Positions 1 through 6,791 are shown, numbered from the stretch's first letter. The stretch is 13,578 bases of DNA from Geobacter sp. UBA4074 (GCA_002383415.1 DFYU01000087.1:1-13578); one strand, 5' to 3'. The notes: a model not told the origin generated them from the sequence alone. Made by a program: numbers and translations.

Positions 1-1
1 C

Positions 2-187
2 CGGTCACTTTCAGCGGAATACGCAGCTCCTGCTGTCTCTCCTGCGGATCAGCATTTCAACAGCCGCAAAAAAGAACCCTTCTCCATCTATTACGTCTGG
101 AAAAAGGGCGATGCTTCCGGCATGGCCGATGATCTGGCGAATGTTCCCGAAGGTGCTACCTTCAAAAAGTTCCGTGCTACCTGGTAG
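2..187 (+). CDS. C-terminal fragment of an unrecognised protein (5' end outside window), possibly phage
   Basis: An open frame enters from the left edge and ends at TAG 185-187, giving the last 61 residues of a protein. The tail is basic and aromatic (FSIYYVWKKGD, then a stretch ending in FKKFRATW) and has no membrane segment or motif I recognise. It is followed directly by a GC-rich double hairpin and then by a leftward repressor pair. In filamentous phages such as CTXphi, the end of the assembly gene zot is followed by an intergenic region and an opposing repressor. By that analogy this could be the end of a Zot-like or other phage morphogenesis protein. That is inference from position only; the sequence itself does not show it. 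Confidence 0.5.
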   Translation, partial: RSLSAEYAAPAVSPADQHFNSRKKEPFSIYYVWKKGDASGMADDLANVPEGATFKKFRATW

Positions 188-195
188 AACAGAGA

Positions 196-259
196 AGCCC
201 CGACGATCTGCGGCGCAATGCCGCAGGGTCGGGGCTGAGTGGTGACGGGCGATAGCCCG
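196..259. other. Double GC-rich hairpin in the phage-like intergenic region
   Basis: The first structure is a stacked stem. AGCCCCGAC (196-204) pairs perfectly with GTCGGGGCT (228-236), and inside it TGCGGC (209-214) pairs with GCCGCA (220-225) around a 5-base loop. A second hairpin, CGGGC-GATA-GCCCG, lies at 246-259. Neither is followed by a T-run on the plus strand, so a simple intrinsic terminator is unlikely, although terminating the gene ending at 187 cannot be excluded. In filamentous phages, hairpins in the intergenic region serve as packaging signal and replication origin. That role is inferred here from context. Confidence 0.5.
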
Positions 260-333
260 GCAAGTGAAGCCGCTAGGCGTAACGGCCACAGAGCGAGGTA
301 CGAGCGTTGCCGCCTTTGCTTTTCTTCTTCTCC

Positions 334-657
334 CTACAAAGCCGCCTTTCCATCGGTGCGTTCTATCTCTGCCGCCGATAGGCGCTCACCTGTATGATGC
401 TCAATGTACGTCTTGCACTTCTGCCAATTTGAACAACACCAGACTTTCTTGCTCTCGGCCTTGGTGATGGCTGCAAACATACGCTTACCGCAGACAGGGC
501 ATTTCCTGCGCTCTTGGTGCCACGCTTCAAGCTTTCTTGCGTTTAGCCAACGGGCTACTTTGTTCTGATAGCAATACAGCCAGACAGCAGCCGACAAAAG
601 CATCCATATAAAAAGCGACAATTTCGGATATTTCAACAGAAGCGCGAAATTCTCCAT
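334..657 (-). CDS. Small membrane protein with topoisomerase-type zinc finger
   Basis: This 107-aa protein has one predicted membrane helix near residues 12-30 (LFIWMLLSAAVWLYCY). A cysteine cluster follows: Cys53-x2-Cys56 and Cys74/75 with Cys81. The spacing and flanking residues resemble the C-terminal zinc fingers of DNA topoisomerase I or zinc-ribbon restriction-type domains. The start lies 4 bp after the stop of the XRE repressor gene, and AGGGGAG about 11 nt upstream can serve as ribosome binding site, so the two genes are probably co-transcribed. A membrane-tethered nucleic-acid-binding or metal-binding role is inference. Linkage to a repressor suggests a phage lysogeny or immunity accessory function, which is unproven. 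Confidence 0.7.
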   Translation of the reverse strand: MENFALLLKYPKLSLFIWMLLSAAVWLYCYQNKVARWLNARKLEAWHQERRKCPVCGKRMFAAITKAESKKVWCCSNWQKCKTYIEHHTGERLSAAEIERTDGKAAL

Positions 658-661
658 TTCT

Positions 662-964
662 TCAACGGCTCCCCTTCCCTGCTTCTACAAACACCTTTTC
701 TTTCTCTGCTGCTTTCAGCACCTCTGCCTGTGCTTCTGGCGGTAGCTGCTCCATGATCTGCGCCACGGCTTCTATGGTCGGGTTTATGTAGGGCTTTCTT
801 TCTCCGAAAGCCAATTCAAAAGCCCTTTCATGTGGCCTTGTGGGTTTTTGCTTTCCAGTTATGAGCATGGAAACTGTTGACTCAGAAAGCCCCATTCTTT
901 CGGCAATCTCTTTTTGCTTTAGCCCTGTAGCTTTGAGTTTTTCTGAAAAGAAATTCTTTGTCAT
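662..964 (-). CDS. XRE-family transcriptional repressor (short, phage type)
   Basis: This 100-aa protein has a Cro/CI-type helix-turn-helix at about residues 16-38 (KQKEIAERMGLSESTVSMLI). A charged C-terminal helical segment (residues 62-95) may mediate dimerisation. The ATG at 964 has the ribosome binding site AAGGAT 7-8 nt upstream. It lacks a peptidase or CI cleavage domain, as do small repressors such as RstR of CTXphi. The gene diverges from a rightward gene. Their shared promoter region contains a perfect palindrome (982-994) that is the obvious operator, so autoregulation and control of the rightward transcript are likely. DNA binding is well supported by the fold; the specific phage role is inferred. 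Confidence 0.85.
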   Translation of the reverse strand: MTKNFFSEKLKATGLKQKEIAERMGLSESTVSMLITGKQKPTRPHERAFELAFGERKPYINPTIEAVAQIMEQLPPEAQAEVLKAAEKEKVFVEAGKGSR

Positions 965-973
965 AAAATATCC

Positions 974-1001
974 TTGACATCTTCTGAATCAGAATTATAT
1001 A
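974..1001 (+). promoter_or_regulatory. Rightward sigma70-type promoter
   Basis: The -35 is a perfect TTGACA (974-979). After a 16-bp spacer comes TATATA (996-1001). The predicted transcription start falls around 1008, almost on the ATG at 1010, so the message may be leaderless. The spacer is occupied by the palindrome at 982-994, so a bound repressor would block the promoter directly. Confidence 0.65.
982..994. promoter_or_regulatory. Probable operator of the XRE repressor
   Basis: TTCTGA-A-TCAGAA is a perfect inverted repeat with a one-base centre. It lies between the -35 and -10 of the rightward promoter and touches the leftward -10. It sits 18 bp upstream of the XRE start codon. Position and symmetry fit a dimeric helix-turn-helix repressor; binding is inferred. 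Confidence 0.6.
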
Positions 1002-1023
1002 TATTTTCCATGCTCAACCTGAA
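994..1023 (-). promoter_or_regulatory. Candidate leftward promoter for the repressor pair
   Basis: Read on the minus strand, a perfect TATAAT lies at 994-999. A weak -35 (TTCAGG, 1018-1023) lies 18 bp upstream. It overlaps the last base of the palindrome, consistent with autorepression. The -35 match is poor, so only the -10 is convincing. Confidence 0.4.
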
Positions 1024-1480
1024 CGCATTCCATAACGCTGCTCTTGATTATCAGGTTGTCGCCTGTGATGGCGAGCTTGCAACCATTCAGGTTCAAGTTC
1101 CGGTGTCCTTCGCTGCTACCCTCCCGGCCCTGCTCGGCTCCCTGCAATCAACGCTTGCTCTTATGTCTCAACGTGTCCGGGTTGCCAATGCTGTTGCAAA
1201 AGCTGCTGACCCTGTAGAGATCGAGAAGCGCAAAGAACGAGCCTTGCAGCATGAAAGAACTGTCCTTGCTCGTTTTGATAAGTTTCGTGCTGCCGGCGCG
1301 ACAGATCGCGAGGCCCTCCGCAAGACTCGCGACTACTTCAAAAGCTCTGGTATGGATATAACGATTTTCGTCATTGAAATGATCGCTCGCAGTAACGGTC
1401 GATTCAGAAAAAAAAATAACGGTTTGATTTTAGCACATACTCCGCAGAGTAAAAACCATACTAAAACCAAACCGTTGTAA
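1010..1480 (+). CDS. Unknown protein of the phage-like element
   Basis: From ATG 1010 the product is 156 aa. An upstream in-frame TTG at 974 is the promoter -35 and is rejected as a start. The N-terminal third is mixed and hydrophobic, with a stretch rich in Leu, Ala and Ser. Residues 65-110 form a charged helical segment (EIEKRKERALQHERTVLARFDKF) that may be a coiled coil. The last 20 or so residues (Asn, Lys, Thr-rich) overlap a 16-bp near-perfect inverted repeat, so this tail may not be native and could result from truncation at the junction. No replication-initiator (HUH) motif is visible. I do not recognise the family. Its position opposite the repressor suggests an early phage gene. Confidence 0.6.
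   Translation: MLNLNAFHNAALDYQVVACDGELATIQVQVPVSFAATLPALLGSLQSTLALMSQRVRVANAVAKAADPVEIEKRKERALQHERTVLARFDKFRAAGATDREALRKTRDYFKSSGMDITIFVIEMIARSNGRFRKKNNGLILAHTPQSKNHTKTKPL
1408..1476 (-). terminator. Leftward intrinsic-terminator-like hairpin near the dif-like site
   Basis: AACGGTTTGATTTTAG (1418-1433) and CTAAAACCAAACCGTT (1461-1476) pair over 16 positions with one mismatch, with a 27-nt loop. Read leftward, the stem is followed by TTA and then nine T (the A9 run at 1408-1416), as an intrinsic terminator requires. It would stop transcription from the lipoprotein gene ending at 1557 and insulate the phage genes. The long loop is unusual, and the structure overlaps the 3' end of the rightward ORF. 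Confidence 0.45.
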
Positions 1481-1485
1481 GTTAT

Positions 1486-1513
1486 TGGTATTATTAGATA
1501 TATTATGTCAAGT
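1486..1513. other. dif-like XerC/XerD site, putative prophage attachment junction
   Basis: TTATGTCAAGT (1503-1513) closely resembles the XerD-binding arm of bacterial dif sites (E. coli TTATGTTAAAT). It is preceded by a 6-bp centre GATATA and an 11-bp left arm TGGTATTATTA, which is a poor XerC-arm match. A weak XerC arm is what a phage-chromosome hybrid junction of an integrative mobile element exploiting Xer (IMEX) often shows. It lies exactly where phage-like DNA gives way to the chromosomal lipoprotein gene. Chance similarity in AT-rich DNA is possible. Confidence 0.45.
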
Positions 1514-1556
1514 ACGATATATATCTCTAAATAAGGTTTTGTTTGTCTACCCACCC

Positions 1557-2699
1557 CTACTGATATTGGATATAGAGCGGCTTGGGATTAAGCCTGAGAA
1601 CATCCTGGGGCAGCATCAACGGATCGCCCTTCTTGGTGTCGTTGTGATAGAACAACTTGAAGCCCGTAAACTGAACCGGCTCGGCGACAATGTAATCCTT
1701 GTACGAATCACGCTTCAGCCACGGCGCCCCCCAGCCGTCCATATGCATAACCACCTGCACCTCGGGTCGCAACACGATCTTGTCGGCATTGGTCACGCCG
1801 CCACGGGTAAAGCGATGCACGACAAACACCTTGGGTGGCAGTTGATACTTATTCACCAGATCCTTGAGATAGCCGCTGACATAATTGATATCAGCAGCGT
1901 CATAGGTGCCGATCTTCTTGCCCGGCTTGGCCAGACTGCTGATCAGGTTAAACTCAGGGTCAATACCGAGATGCACATCCGGGTTTTTGAGGATTTGCTC
2001 AAAACGCGGCAGGACGGCCCTGATATCGTCATGGCCGGTCTGGATGTCGATAAACAGGATTGCCCCGATCTCCTTGGCCCAACCATAGACCTGATGAACG
2101 ATCTCGTCCGGCATGACCATCCGATATTTGCCTGATTTGCCCGGTTCACCCTGGGCCACCACCGCTATCAGGTGCAAGGCCGGCTGCACCGGAGTTGCCG
2201 GATCAGCCTTTTCCCACTTGGCAACCTCAGCTTTCAGTCGCCGCAGCATCTCGTCCTTGGGAAACTCGCCCAGTGCTCCCATCCGCTTTGAAAGCGGGTT
2301 GCCATAGTAGGCCACAATCCGCTTCTGGGGCAGAATAGCCCCCGGCAACGGTGCAGGATATTTTTTTGGCCATCCTTTGCGGGCGGCAAACTCCGGGTCT
2401 TCACCGGAATTATACTTGATCTTCACCCTGCCCTTGGCGCTGCTGTACTGTTTAAGTGGCGACAGCTCTGTCCCTAGGACGCTGCTGTGGTGCTCAAAGG
2501 GTGCAATTTTTGACGATGAAGGCGACGGGAAGCCGGTTGACGACATACCCTGCTGCGCAACATTCGACAATGGCAACGATTGCGGCTTGCGATCCTGACA
2601 GCCGGCGACGAACAACACGGAGAGAAGCACGACAACGAGCAGTAGCAAGGCACATTGCTTCAGCGACAGGTGCGACCATTTGATGCGGTGATGCGACAC
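1557..2699 (-). CDS. Lipoprotein of unknown function, possible TIM-barrel-like domain
   Basis: The GTG at 2699 is the preferred start. GGGAG lies 7 nt upstream, whereas the longer ATG start at 2744 falls inside the upstream terminator hairpin. The 380-aa product has a basic N-terminus, a hydrophobic core and the lipobox VAGC (lipidated Cys34), so it should be exported and anchored to a membrane. A Ser/Pro-rich linker follows. The soluble domain then starts with a strand ending in YYGNP and contains alternating strand and helix segments, such as GAILFIDIQTG, VHLGIDPEF and KVFVVHRF. This pattern recalls a beta/alpha barrel of the glycosidase type, but I cannot name a family or catalytic residues with confidence. 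The gene is probably monocistronic. Confidence 0.8.
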   Translation of the reverse strand: MSHHRIKWSHLSLKQCALLLLVVVLLSVLFVAGCQDRKPQSLPLSNVAQQGMSSTGFPSPSSSKIAPFEHHSSVLGTELSPLKQYSSAKGRVKIKYNSGEDPEFAARKGWPKKYPAPLPGAILPQKRIVAYYGNPLSKRMGALGEFPKDEMLRRLKAEVAKWEKADPATPVQPALHLIAVVAQGEPGKSGKYRMVMPDEIVHQVYGWAKEIGAILFIDIQTGHDDIRAVLPRFEQILKNPDVHLGIDPEFNLISSLAKPGKKIGTYDAADINYVSGYLKDLVNKYQLPPKVFVVHRFTRGGVTNADKIVLRPEVQVVMHMDGWGAPWLKRDSYKDYIVAEPVQFTGFKLFYHNDTKKGDPLMLPQDVLRLNPKPLYIQYQ

Positions 2700-2706
2700 G
2701 GTAAAA

Positions 2707-2711
2707 CTCCC
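2707..2711 (-). promoter_or_regulatory. Ribosome binding site that fixes the lipoprotein GTG start
   Basis: GGGAG on the minus strand lies 7 nt before GTG 2699. The alternative ATG 2744 has no ribosome binding site and lies within the terminator stem, so this site decides the start. Confidence 0.65.
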
Positions 2712-2732
2712 AACTCTATGTAAGATGTGCAC

Positions 2733-2763
2733 AAGAAAAGCCACAGTGCGGAGAGCACTGCGG
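2733..2763 (-). terminator. Intrinsic terminator of the miaB-glnS-era operon
   Basis: Read leftward, CCGCAGTGC (2763-2755) pairs with GCACTGTGG (2749-2741), including one G-T wobble, around the loop TCTCC. It is followed by CTTTTCTT. It lies 65 bp past the era stop and just before the lipoprotein start, separating the two units. Confidence 0.7.
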
Positions 2764-2827
2764 CCGACCTACGGACGCCGGTTATATAGCATAGTGATCA
2801 GACCGTTGCCAAGCAAGAAACCTTGGG

Positions 2828-3718
2828 TTATTCGTACCCCAACTCCCGCAGCATGGCGGTGCGTTCGGTCCAGCGTTCCTGCACCTGGACAAACAACTCC
2901 AGAAAGACCCGGGTGCCCAACAGCCGCTCGATATCGCGGCGGGCCTGTTCACCGATCTTCTTGAGCATATTGCCCCGCTTGCCAATGATGATCCCTTTAT
3001 GGGTGTCGCGCTCCACCATGATGGTGGCGGTGATGGCCACCACGCCGTTTTCCCGTTCCTGGAAGGCCTCCACCACCACCGCAGTGCCGTAGGGAATCTC
3101 CTTGGTGGTCAGACGGAAGACCTTTTCACGGATCAACTCGGCGCAGATAAACTTCTCCGGCAAGTCGGTCAGGATATCGTCAGGAAAGAGCGCTTCTCCT
3201 TCCGGCAGATGCTCCCGTACCAGCCCCACCAGCCGCTCCACATTGCTGCCGCTTTGGGCCGAGATCGGGATAATCTCGGGGAAGGCATGTAGCCTGGTGT
3301 AGCCCTCAATCAGACTGAACAGTTTTTCCTTGGGCTCCACCTGGTCAATCTTGTTCAACACCAGCCAGACCGGCGCGCCGGCTCTGGTGCAGATATCCTT
3401 TACAAACGGTTCGTCGATCCTTTGGGTGGCATCCACCACCAACAGCAGCAGATCAATACCGGTCACGGCGGTCATGGCCGCATCCACCATGGCCTTGTTG
3501 ATCCGGTTACGGGCGCTGTGGATACCGGGGGTGTCAACAAACACAATCTGGCTGCCCTCGTCGGACAGGATGCCACGGATTACGTTGCGGGTGGTCTGCG
3601 GTTTGTCAGAAACCGCCACGATCTTCTCGCCCAGGATGCGGTTCAGCAGGGTGGACTTGCCCACGTTGGGACGGCCGATAATCGAGACAAAGCCTGATTT
3701 ATAGATAGAGTCGCTCAT
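2828..3718 (-). CDS. era: GTPase Era
   Basis: Era binds the 3' end of 16S rRNA and acts in small-subunit assembly, cycling between GTP and GDP. The 296-aa product has the GTPase motifs G1 GRPNVGKS (15-22), switch I QTTR (41-44), G3 DTPG (62-65), G4 NKID (122-125) and G5 SAQ (153-155). A C-terminal KH domain carries the GKRG loop at 246-249. Length and order are typical of the family. The start at 3718 puts the G1 loop at the expected distance; the in-frame extension upstream lies within glnS and is spurious. It is the last gene of the miaB-glnS-era unit, starting 1 bp after the glnS stop, with GGGAG about 12 nt upstream inside glnS. Translational coupling to glnS is likely. Confidence 0.96.
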   Translation of the reverse strand: MSDSIYKSGFVSIIGRPNVGKSTLLNRILGEKIVAVSDKPQTTRNVIRGILSDEGSQIVFVDTPGIHSARNRINKAMVDAAMTAVTGIDLLLLVVDATQRIDEPFVKDICTRAGAPVWLVLNKIDQVEPKEKLFSLIEGYTRLHAFPEIIPISAQSGSNVERLVGLVREHLPEGEALFPDDILTDLPEKFICAELIREKVFRLTTKEIPYGTAVVVEAFQERENGVVAITATIMVERDTHKGIIIGKRGNMLKKIGEQARRDIERLLGTRVFLELFVQVQERWTERTAMLRELGYE

Positions 3719-3719
3719 C

Positions 3720-5399
3720 TTAGTTTTTTGCTCCCCAGGTATCACGCAGGGTAACGATACGGTTAAAGATCGGCTGCCCCGGTTGCGAATCCTTCTCATC
3801 GGCGCAGAAGTAGCCCAGGCGTTCAAACTGGAAGCTCTGGCCCGGTGCGGCCTGCAGCAGTGACGGCTCAACCCGGCACTGGGGCAGGATCGAAAGGGAT
3901 TCGGGATTAAGGAACTGCTTGTAGTCTGCCCCGCCCCGATCTGGGTTGGCATCGCTGAACAGCCGGTCAAACAGGCGGGCCTCCACGGTGCCGGCATGGG
4001 GCGCTGACAACCAGTGGATCACCCCCTTGACCTTGCGGCCGTCAGAGGTAAAGGGGCCATTGGTGGAGCCGGGATCATACTCGCCGTGCAGTTCCAGCAC
4101 CCTGCCCTGCTCGTCCTTGACCACGCCGGTACACTTGACCACATAGGCGTAACGCAGCTTGACCTCGCCCCCGATGGTCAGGCGATGGAACCCCTTGGGG
4201 GGCTCTTCCATAAAGTCGTCGGCTTCAATCAGTATCTCGCGGGAGAACGGCAGCTTACGGCTGCCCAGTTCAGGCTTGGCGGGGTGATTCGGTATCTCAA
4301 ACTCCTCCACCTGCCCCTCGGGGTAGTTGTCGATGATCAGCTTGATCGGATGCAGTACCGCCAAAGCCCGCGGCGCCTGCTCATTCAGGTCTTCCCGCAC
4401 GCATTCTTCCAGCAGCTCATAGCCGATCCAGGCATCGCTGCGCCCCACCCCGATCCGGTCGCAGAAGCTACGGATGGCGGCCGGGGTGAAGCCACGGCGC
4501 TTCAGACCCATGATGGTCGGCATGCGCGGGTCGTCCCAGCCGTTGACTAGGCCGGTCTGCACCAACTCCTGCAGCTTGCGCTTACTCATCACGGTGTAGG
4601 AGAGGTTCAGGCGGGCAAACTCGTACTGACGGGGTCTGGAGGGCACCGGCAACTGCTCCAGAAACCACTCGTAGAGCGGTCGATGAGACTCGAACTCCAG
4701 GGTACAGATGGAGTGTGTAATGCCTTCGATGGCGTCCGACTGGCCATGGGTAAAGTCATACATCGGGTAGATGCACCAGGCATCGCCCACATGGGGGTGA
4801 CTGGCGTGCAGGATCCGGTAGAGCACCGGATCGCGCAGGTTCATGTTGGGCGAGGCCATGTCGATCTTGGCCCGCAACACCTTGGCGCCGTCAGCAAACT
4901 CACCGGCCCGCATGCGGCGGAACAGGTCCAGGTTCTCGGCCACCGAACGGTTGCGGAAGGGGGACTCGGTACCTGCTTCCGTCAGGGTGCCACGGTACTG
5001 CTTCATCTGTTCCGGGGTCAGGTCATCCACATAGGCCTTGCCCTGTTTAATCAGGTATTCGGCCCACTGGTAGAGCTGCTCGAAATACTCCGAGGCGTGG
5101 TAGAGGTGCTCGCCCCAGTCAAACCCCAGCCAGCGCACGCTCTGCTTGATCGACTCGATAAACTCAGCCTCTTCCTTGACCGGGTTGGTGTCGTCAAAAC
5201 GCAGATGGCAGACCCCGCCGAAATCGCGGGCCAGGCCGAAGTTGAGGCAGATCGACTTGGCATGGCCGATATGCAGATAGCCGTTGGGCTCCGGCGGAAA
5301 ACGGGTCACCACCGTCTGGTGTTTGCCGCTGGCAAGATCGTCGCTGACAATCGTGCGCAGGAAATTGGCTGTGGGGGTGTTGGTCGCTTCTGTACTCAT
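3720..5399 (-). CDS. glnS: Glutaminyl-tRNA synthetase
   Basis: This class I aminoacyl-tRNA synthetase charges tRNA-Gln with glutamine in the cytoplasm. The 559-aa product has the Rossmann-fold signature PPEPNGYLHIGHAKS (HIGH at 43-46) and the KMSKS-type loop VMSKRK near residue 270. The C-terminal half is the two-barrel anticodon-binding region typical of GlnRS. The opening of the catalytic domain and a length near that of E. coli GlnRS separate it from glutamyl-tRNA synthetase. The ATG at 5399 has GAGG about 6 nt upstream. It lies 15 bp after miaB and 1 bp before era. Having GlnRS implies that the organism can charge Gln directly rather than relying only on transamidation. Confidence 0.96.
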   Translation of the reverse strand: MSTEATNTPTANFLRTIVSDDLASGKHQTVVTRFPPEPNGYLHIGHAKSICLNFGLARDFGGVCHLRFDDTNPVKEEAEFIESIKQSVRWLGFDWGEHLYHASEYFEQLYQWAEYLIKQGKAYVDDLTPEQMKQYRGTLTEAGTESPFRNRSVAENLDLFRRMRAGEFADGAKVLRAKIDMASPNMNLRDPVLYRILHASHPHVGDAWCIYPMYDFTHGQSDAIEGITHSICTLEFESHRPLYEWFLEQLPVPSRPRQYEFARLNLSYTVMSKRKLQELVQTGLVNGWDDPRMPTIMGLKRRGFTPAAIRSFCDRIGVGRSDAWIGYELLEECVREDLNEQAPRALAVLHPIKLIIDNYPEGQVEEFEIPNHPAKPELGSRKLPFSREILIEADDFMEEPPKGFHRLTIGGEVKLRYAYVVKCTGVVKDEQGRVLELHGEYDPGSTNGPFTSDGRKVKGVIHWLSAPHAGTVEARLFDRLFSDANPDRGGADYKQFLNPESLSILPQCRVEPSLLQAAPGQSFQFERLGYFCADEKDSQPGQPIFNRIVTLRDTWGAKN

Positions 5400-5414
5400 G
5401 AATGCCTCGCTTAT

Positions 5415-6731
5415 CTACACCAACGTCCCCAACAGGGAGTTGGCATACCCTTCAATAATCTTCACCTCAACCAGCGTGCCTACCAGTGTCGGCTGGCCCT
5501 CAAAATTGACGATCCGACCGGAGTCGGCCCGGCCGGTCACCTGCCCTTCCCGCTTGGCCAGCCCTTCCACCAGCACCTGCTGAACGGTGCCGACATAGGC
5601 CTCATTGTGAGCACGGCTGTGCTGCAGCTGCAGCTTCTGCAGACGATCCAGCCGCTCCAGCTTGACCTGCTTGGGCAGGTCATCGGCCAGTTCGGCCGCC
5701 CTGGTGCCGGGACGGGGTGAATAGACAAAAGAGAACAGGTCAAAATAGTTGACCGCCTCCATCAGGGAGAGGGTCTCCTCGAATTCCGCCTCAGTCTCGC
5801 CTGGAAAGCCGACAATCATATCGCCGGTCAGCTTGATACCGGGCCGAGCGGCCTTCAACTTGTCAACCGTTTCCAGATAGCGCTCCCGGCTATAGCCCCG
5901 GTTCATGGCGTTCAGGATACGGTTGTTGCCCGACTGGGCCGGCAGGTGCAAGGCGCCGCACAATGTGGGCAGATCGGCGTAACAGGCGATCAGCTGGTCG
6001 GACATATCCTTGGGGTGCGAGGTCATGAAACGGATGCGGCTAATCCCCTCCACCTCGGCCACGGCCCGCAGCAGCTCATGAAAGGGCGGCTGCCCCTCCC
6101 CTTTCAGGCCGTAGGAGTTGACGTTCTGCCCCAACAAGACAATCTCCTGCACCCCCTGGCCGGCCAGCTCGCGCACCTCAAGCATGATCTCGTCAAAACG
6201 ACGGCTGATCTCGCGGCCCCGCACGTAGGGCACGATGCAGTAGGCACAATAGTTGTCGCAGCCCTGCATCACCGTTACAAAGGCCGAAGAACGGTTGGTA
6301 CCGGCAACCGGCGGAAACAGATCCAGACGTTGGCTGTTATCCAGAAAGTCGGTCTCGCTGCGCCGAAAGCCTGCCTCGGCATCCCGCACCATATCCTTTA
6401 CCAGATGCAGGTTGTGGGTGCCTACCACGACATCCAGCCAGGGGTAGTCGTTAAGCAGTCGATCCCCCTCTTCTTGGGCCACACAGCCGGCGATGCCGAT
6501 CAGGACGTTGGGCCGTTTCTTCTTCAGGTTGCGCAGGTTGGCCAGGTGTTGATGGACCTTGTCAGAGGCGCCGCCCCGCACGGTGCAGGTGTTGAACAGG
6601 ATCAGGTCGCCTTCCCGCAGATGCTCGGTGGGGGCATACCCCAGGTCGGCCAGCATGGAGACGATCCGCTCCGAGTCGTTCACATTCATCTGGCAGCCAA
6701 AGGTGGCTATGTACAGTTTTTTGGTCAGCAT
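5415..6731 (-). CDS. miaB: tRNA-2-methylthio-N6-dimethylallyladenosine synthase MiaB
   Basis: MiaB adds a methylthio group to i6A37 of tRNAs that read UNN codons, using two 4Fe-4S clusters and S-adenosylmethionine. The 438-aa product has the N-terminal methylthiotransferase domain with cluster cysteines 13, 49 and 83. The radical SAM motif C158-x3-C162-x2-C165 follows, and a C-terminal TRAM domain ends the protein (about 375-438). The segment EIVLLGQNVNSYG is typical of MiaB rather than RimO or MtaB. It is the first gene of the operon with glnS and era. Its ATG has no clear ribosome binding site and lies about 4 nt after the predicted transcription start, suggesting a very short leader or a leaderless message. 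Confidence 0.95.
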   Translation of the reverse strand: MLTKKLYIATFGCQMNVNDSERIVSMLADLGYAPTEHLREGDLILFNTCTVRGGASDKVHQHLANLRNLKKKRPNVLIGIAGCVAQEEGDRLLNDYPWLDVVVGTHNLHLVKDMVRDAEAGFRRSETDFLDNSQRLDLFPPVAGTNRSSAFVTVMQGCDNYCAYCIVPYVRGREISRRFDEIMLEVRELAGQGVQEIVLLGQNVNSYGLKGEGQPPFHELLRAVAEVEGISRIRFMTSHPKDMSDQLIACYADLPTLCGALHLPAQSGNNRILNAMNRGYSRERYLETVDKLKAARPGIKLTGDMIVGFPGETEAEFEETLSLMEAVNYFDLFSFVYSPRPGTRAAELADDLPKQVKLERLDRLQKLQLQHSRAHNEAYVGTVQQVLVEGLAKREGQVTGRADSGRIVNFEGQPTLVGTLVEVKIIEGYANSLLGTLV

Positions 6732-6741
6732 TGAATCGTTT

Positions 6742-6771
6742 TATATACCCGCTTTCACCCACATTCGTCAA
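6742..6771 (-). promoter_or_regulatory. Promoter of the miaB-glnS-era operon
   Basis: On the minus strand TTGACG (6771-6766) is followed after 18 bp by TATATA (6747-6742). The predicted start point is near 6735, only about 4 nt from the miaB ATG. The match to the sigma70 consensus is good; the start point is inferred. Confidence 0.6.
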
Positions 6772-6791
6772 TTGCTAACTCCCGACAAGCC

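Noticed and set aside
1485..2135. Rightward open frame (216 aa) opposite the lipoprotein gene
   Set aside because: Antisense to a gene with signal peptide, lipobox and ribosome binding site; no family pattern of its own.
2700..2744. Upstream ATG start for the lipoprotein
   Set aside because: It would place the start in the era terminator stem and lengthen the signal peptide; GTG 2699 has a ribosome binding site.
3719..3997. 93-residue N-terminal extension of Era
   Set aside because: It overlaps glnS coding sequence and would push the G1 loop to residue 108; ATG 3718 gives the normal family length.
4683..5720. Long rightward open frame (345 aa) opposite glnS and miaB
   Set aside because: It lies wholly antisense to two well-recognised genes and has no family pattern; it is a product of their GC-rich codon use.
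5946..6734. Rightward open frame (262 aa) opposite miaB
   Set aside because: Antisense to miaB, rich in His, Gln and Gly as expected of a shadow frame, and without a matching ribosome binding site or motif.
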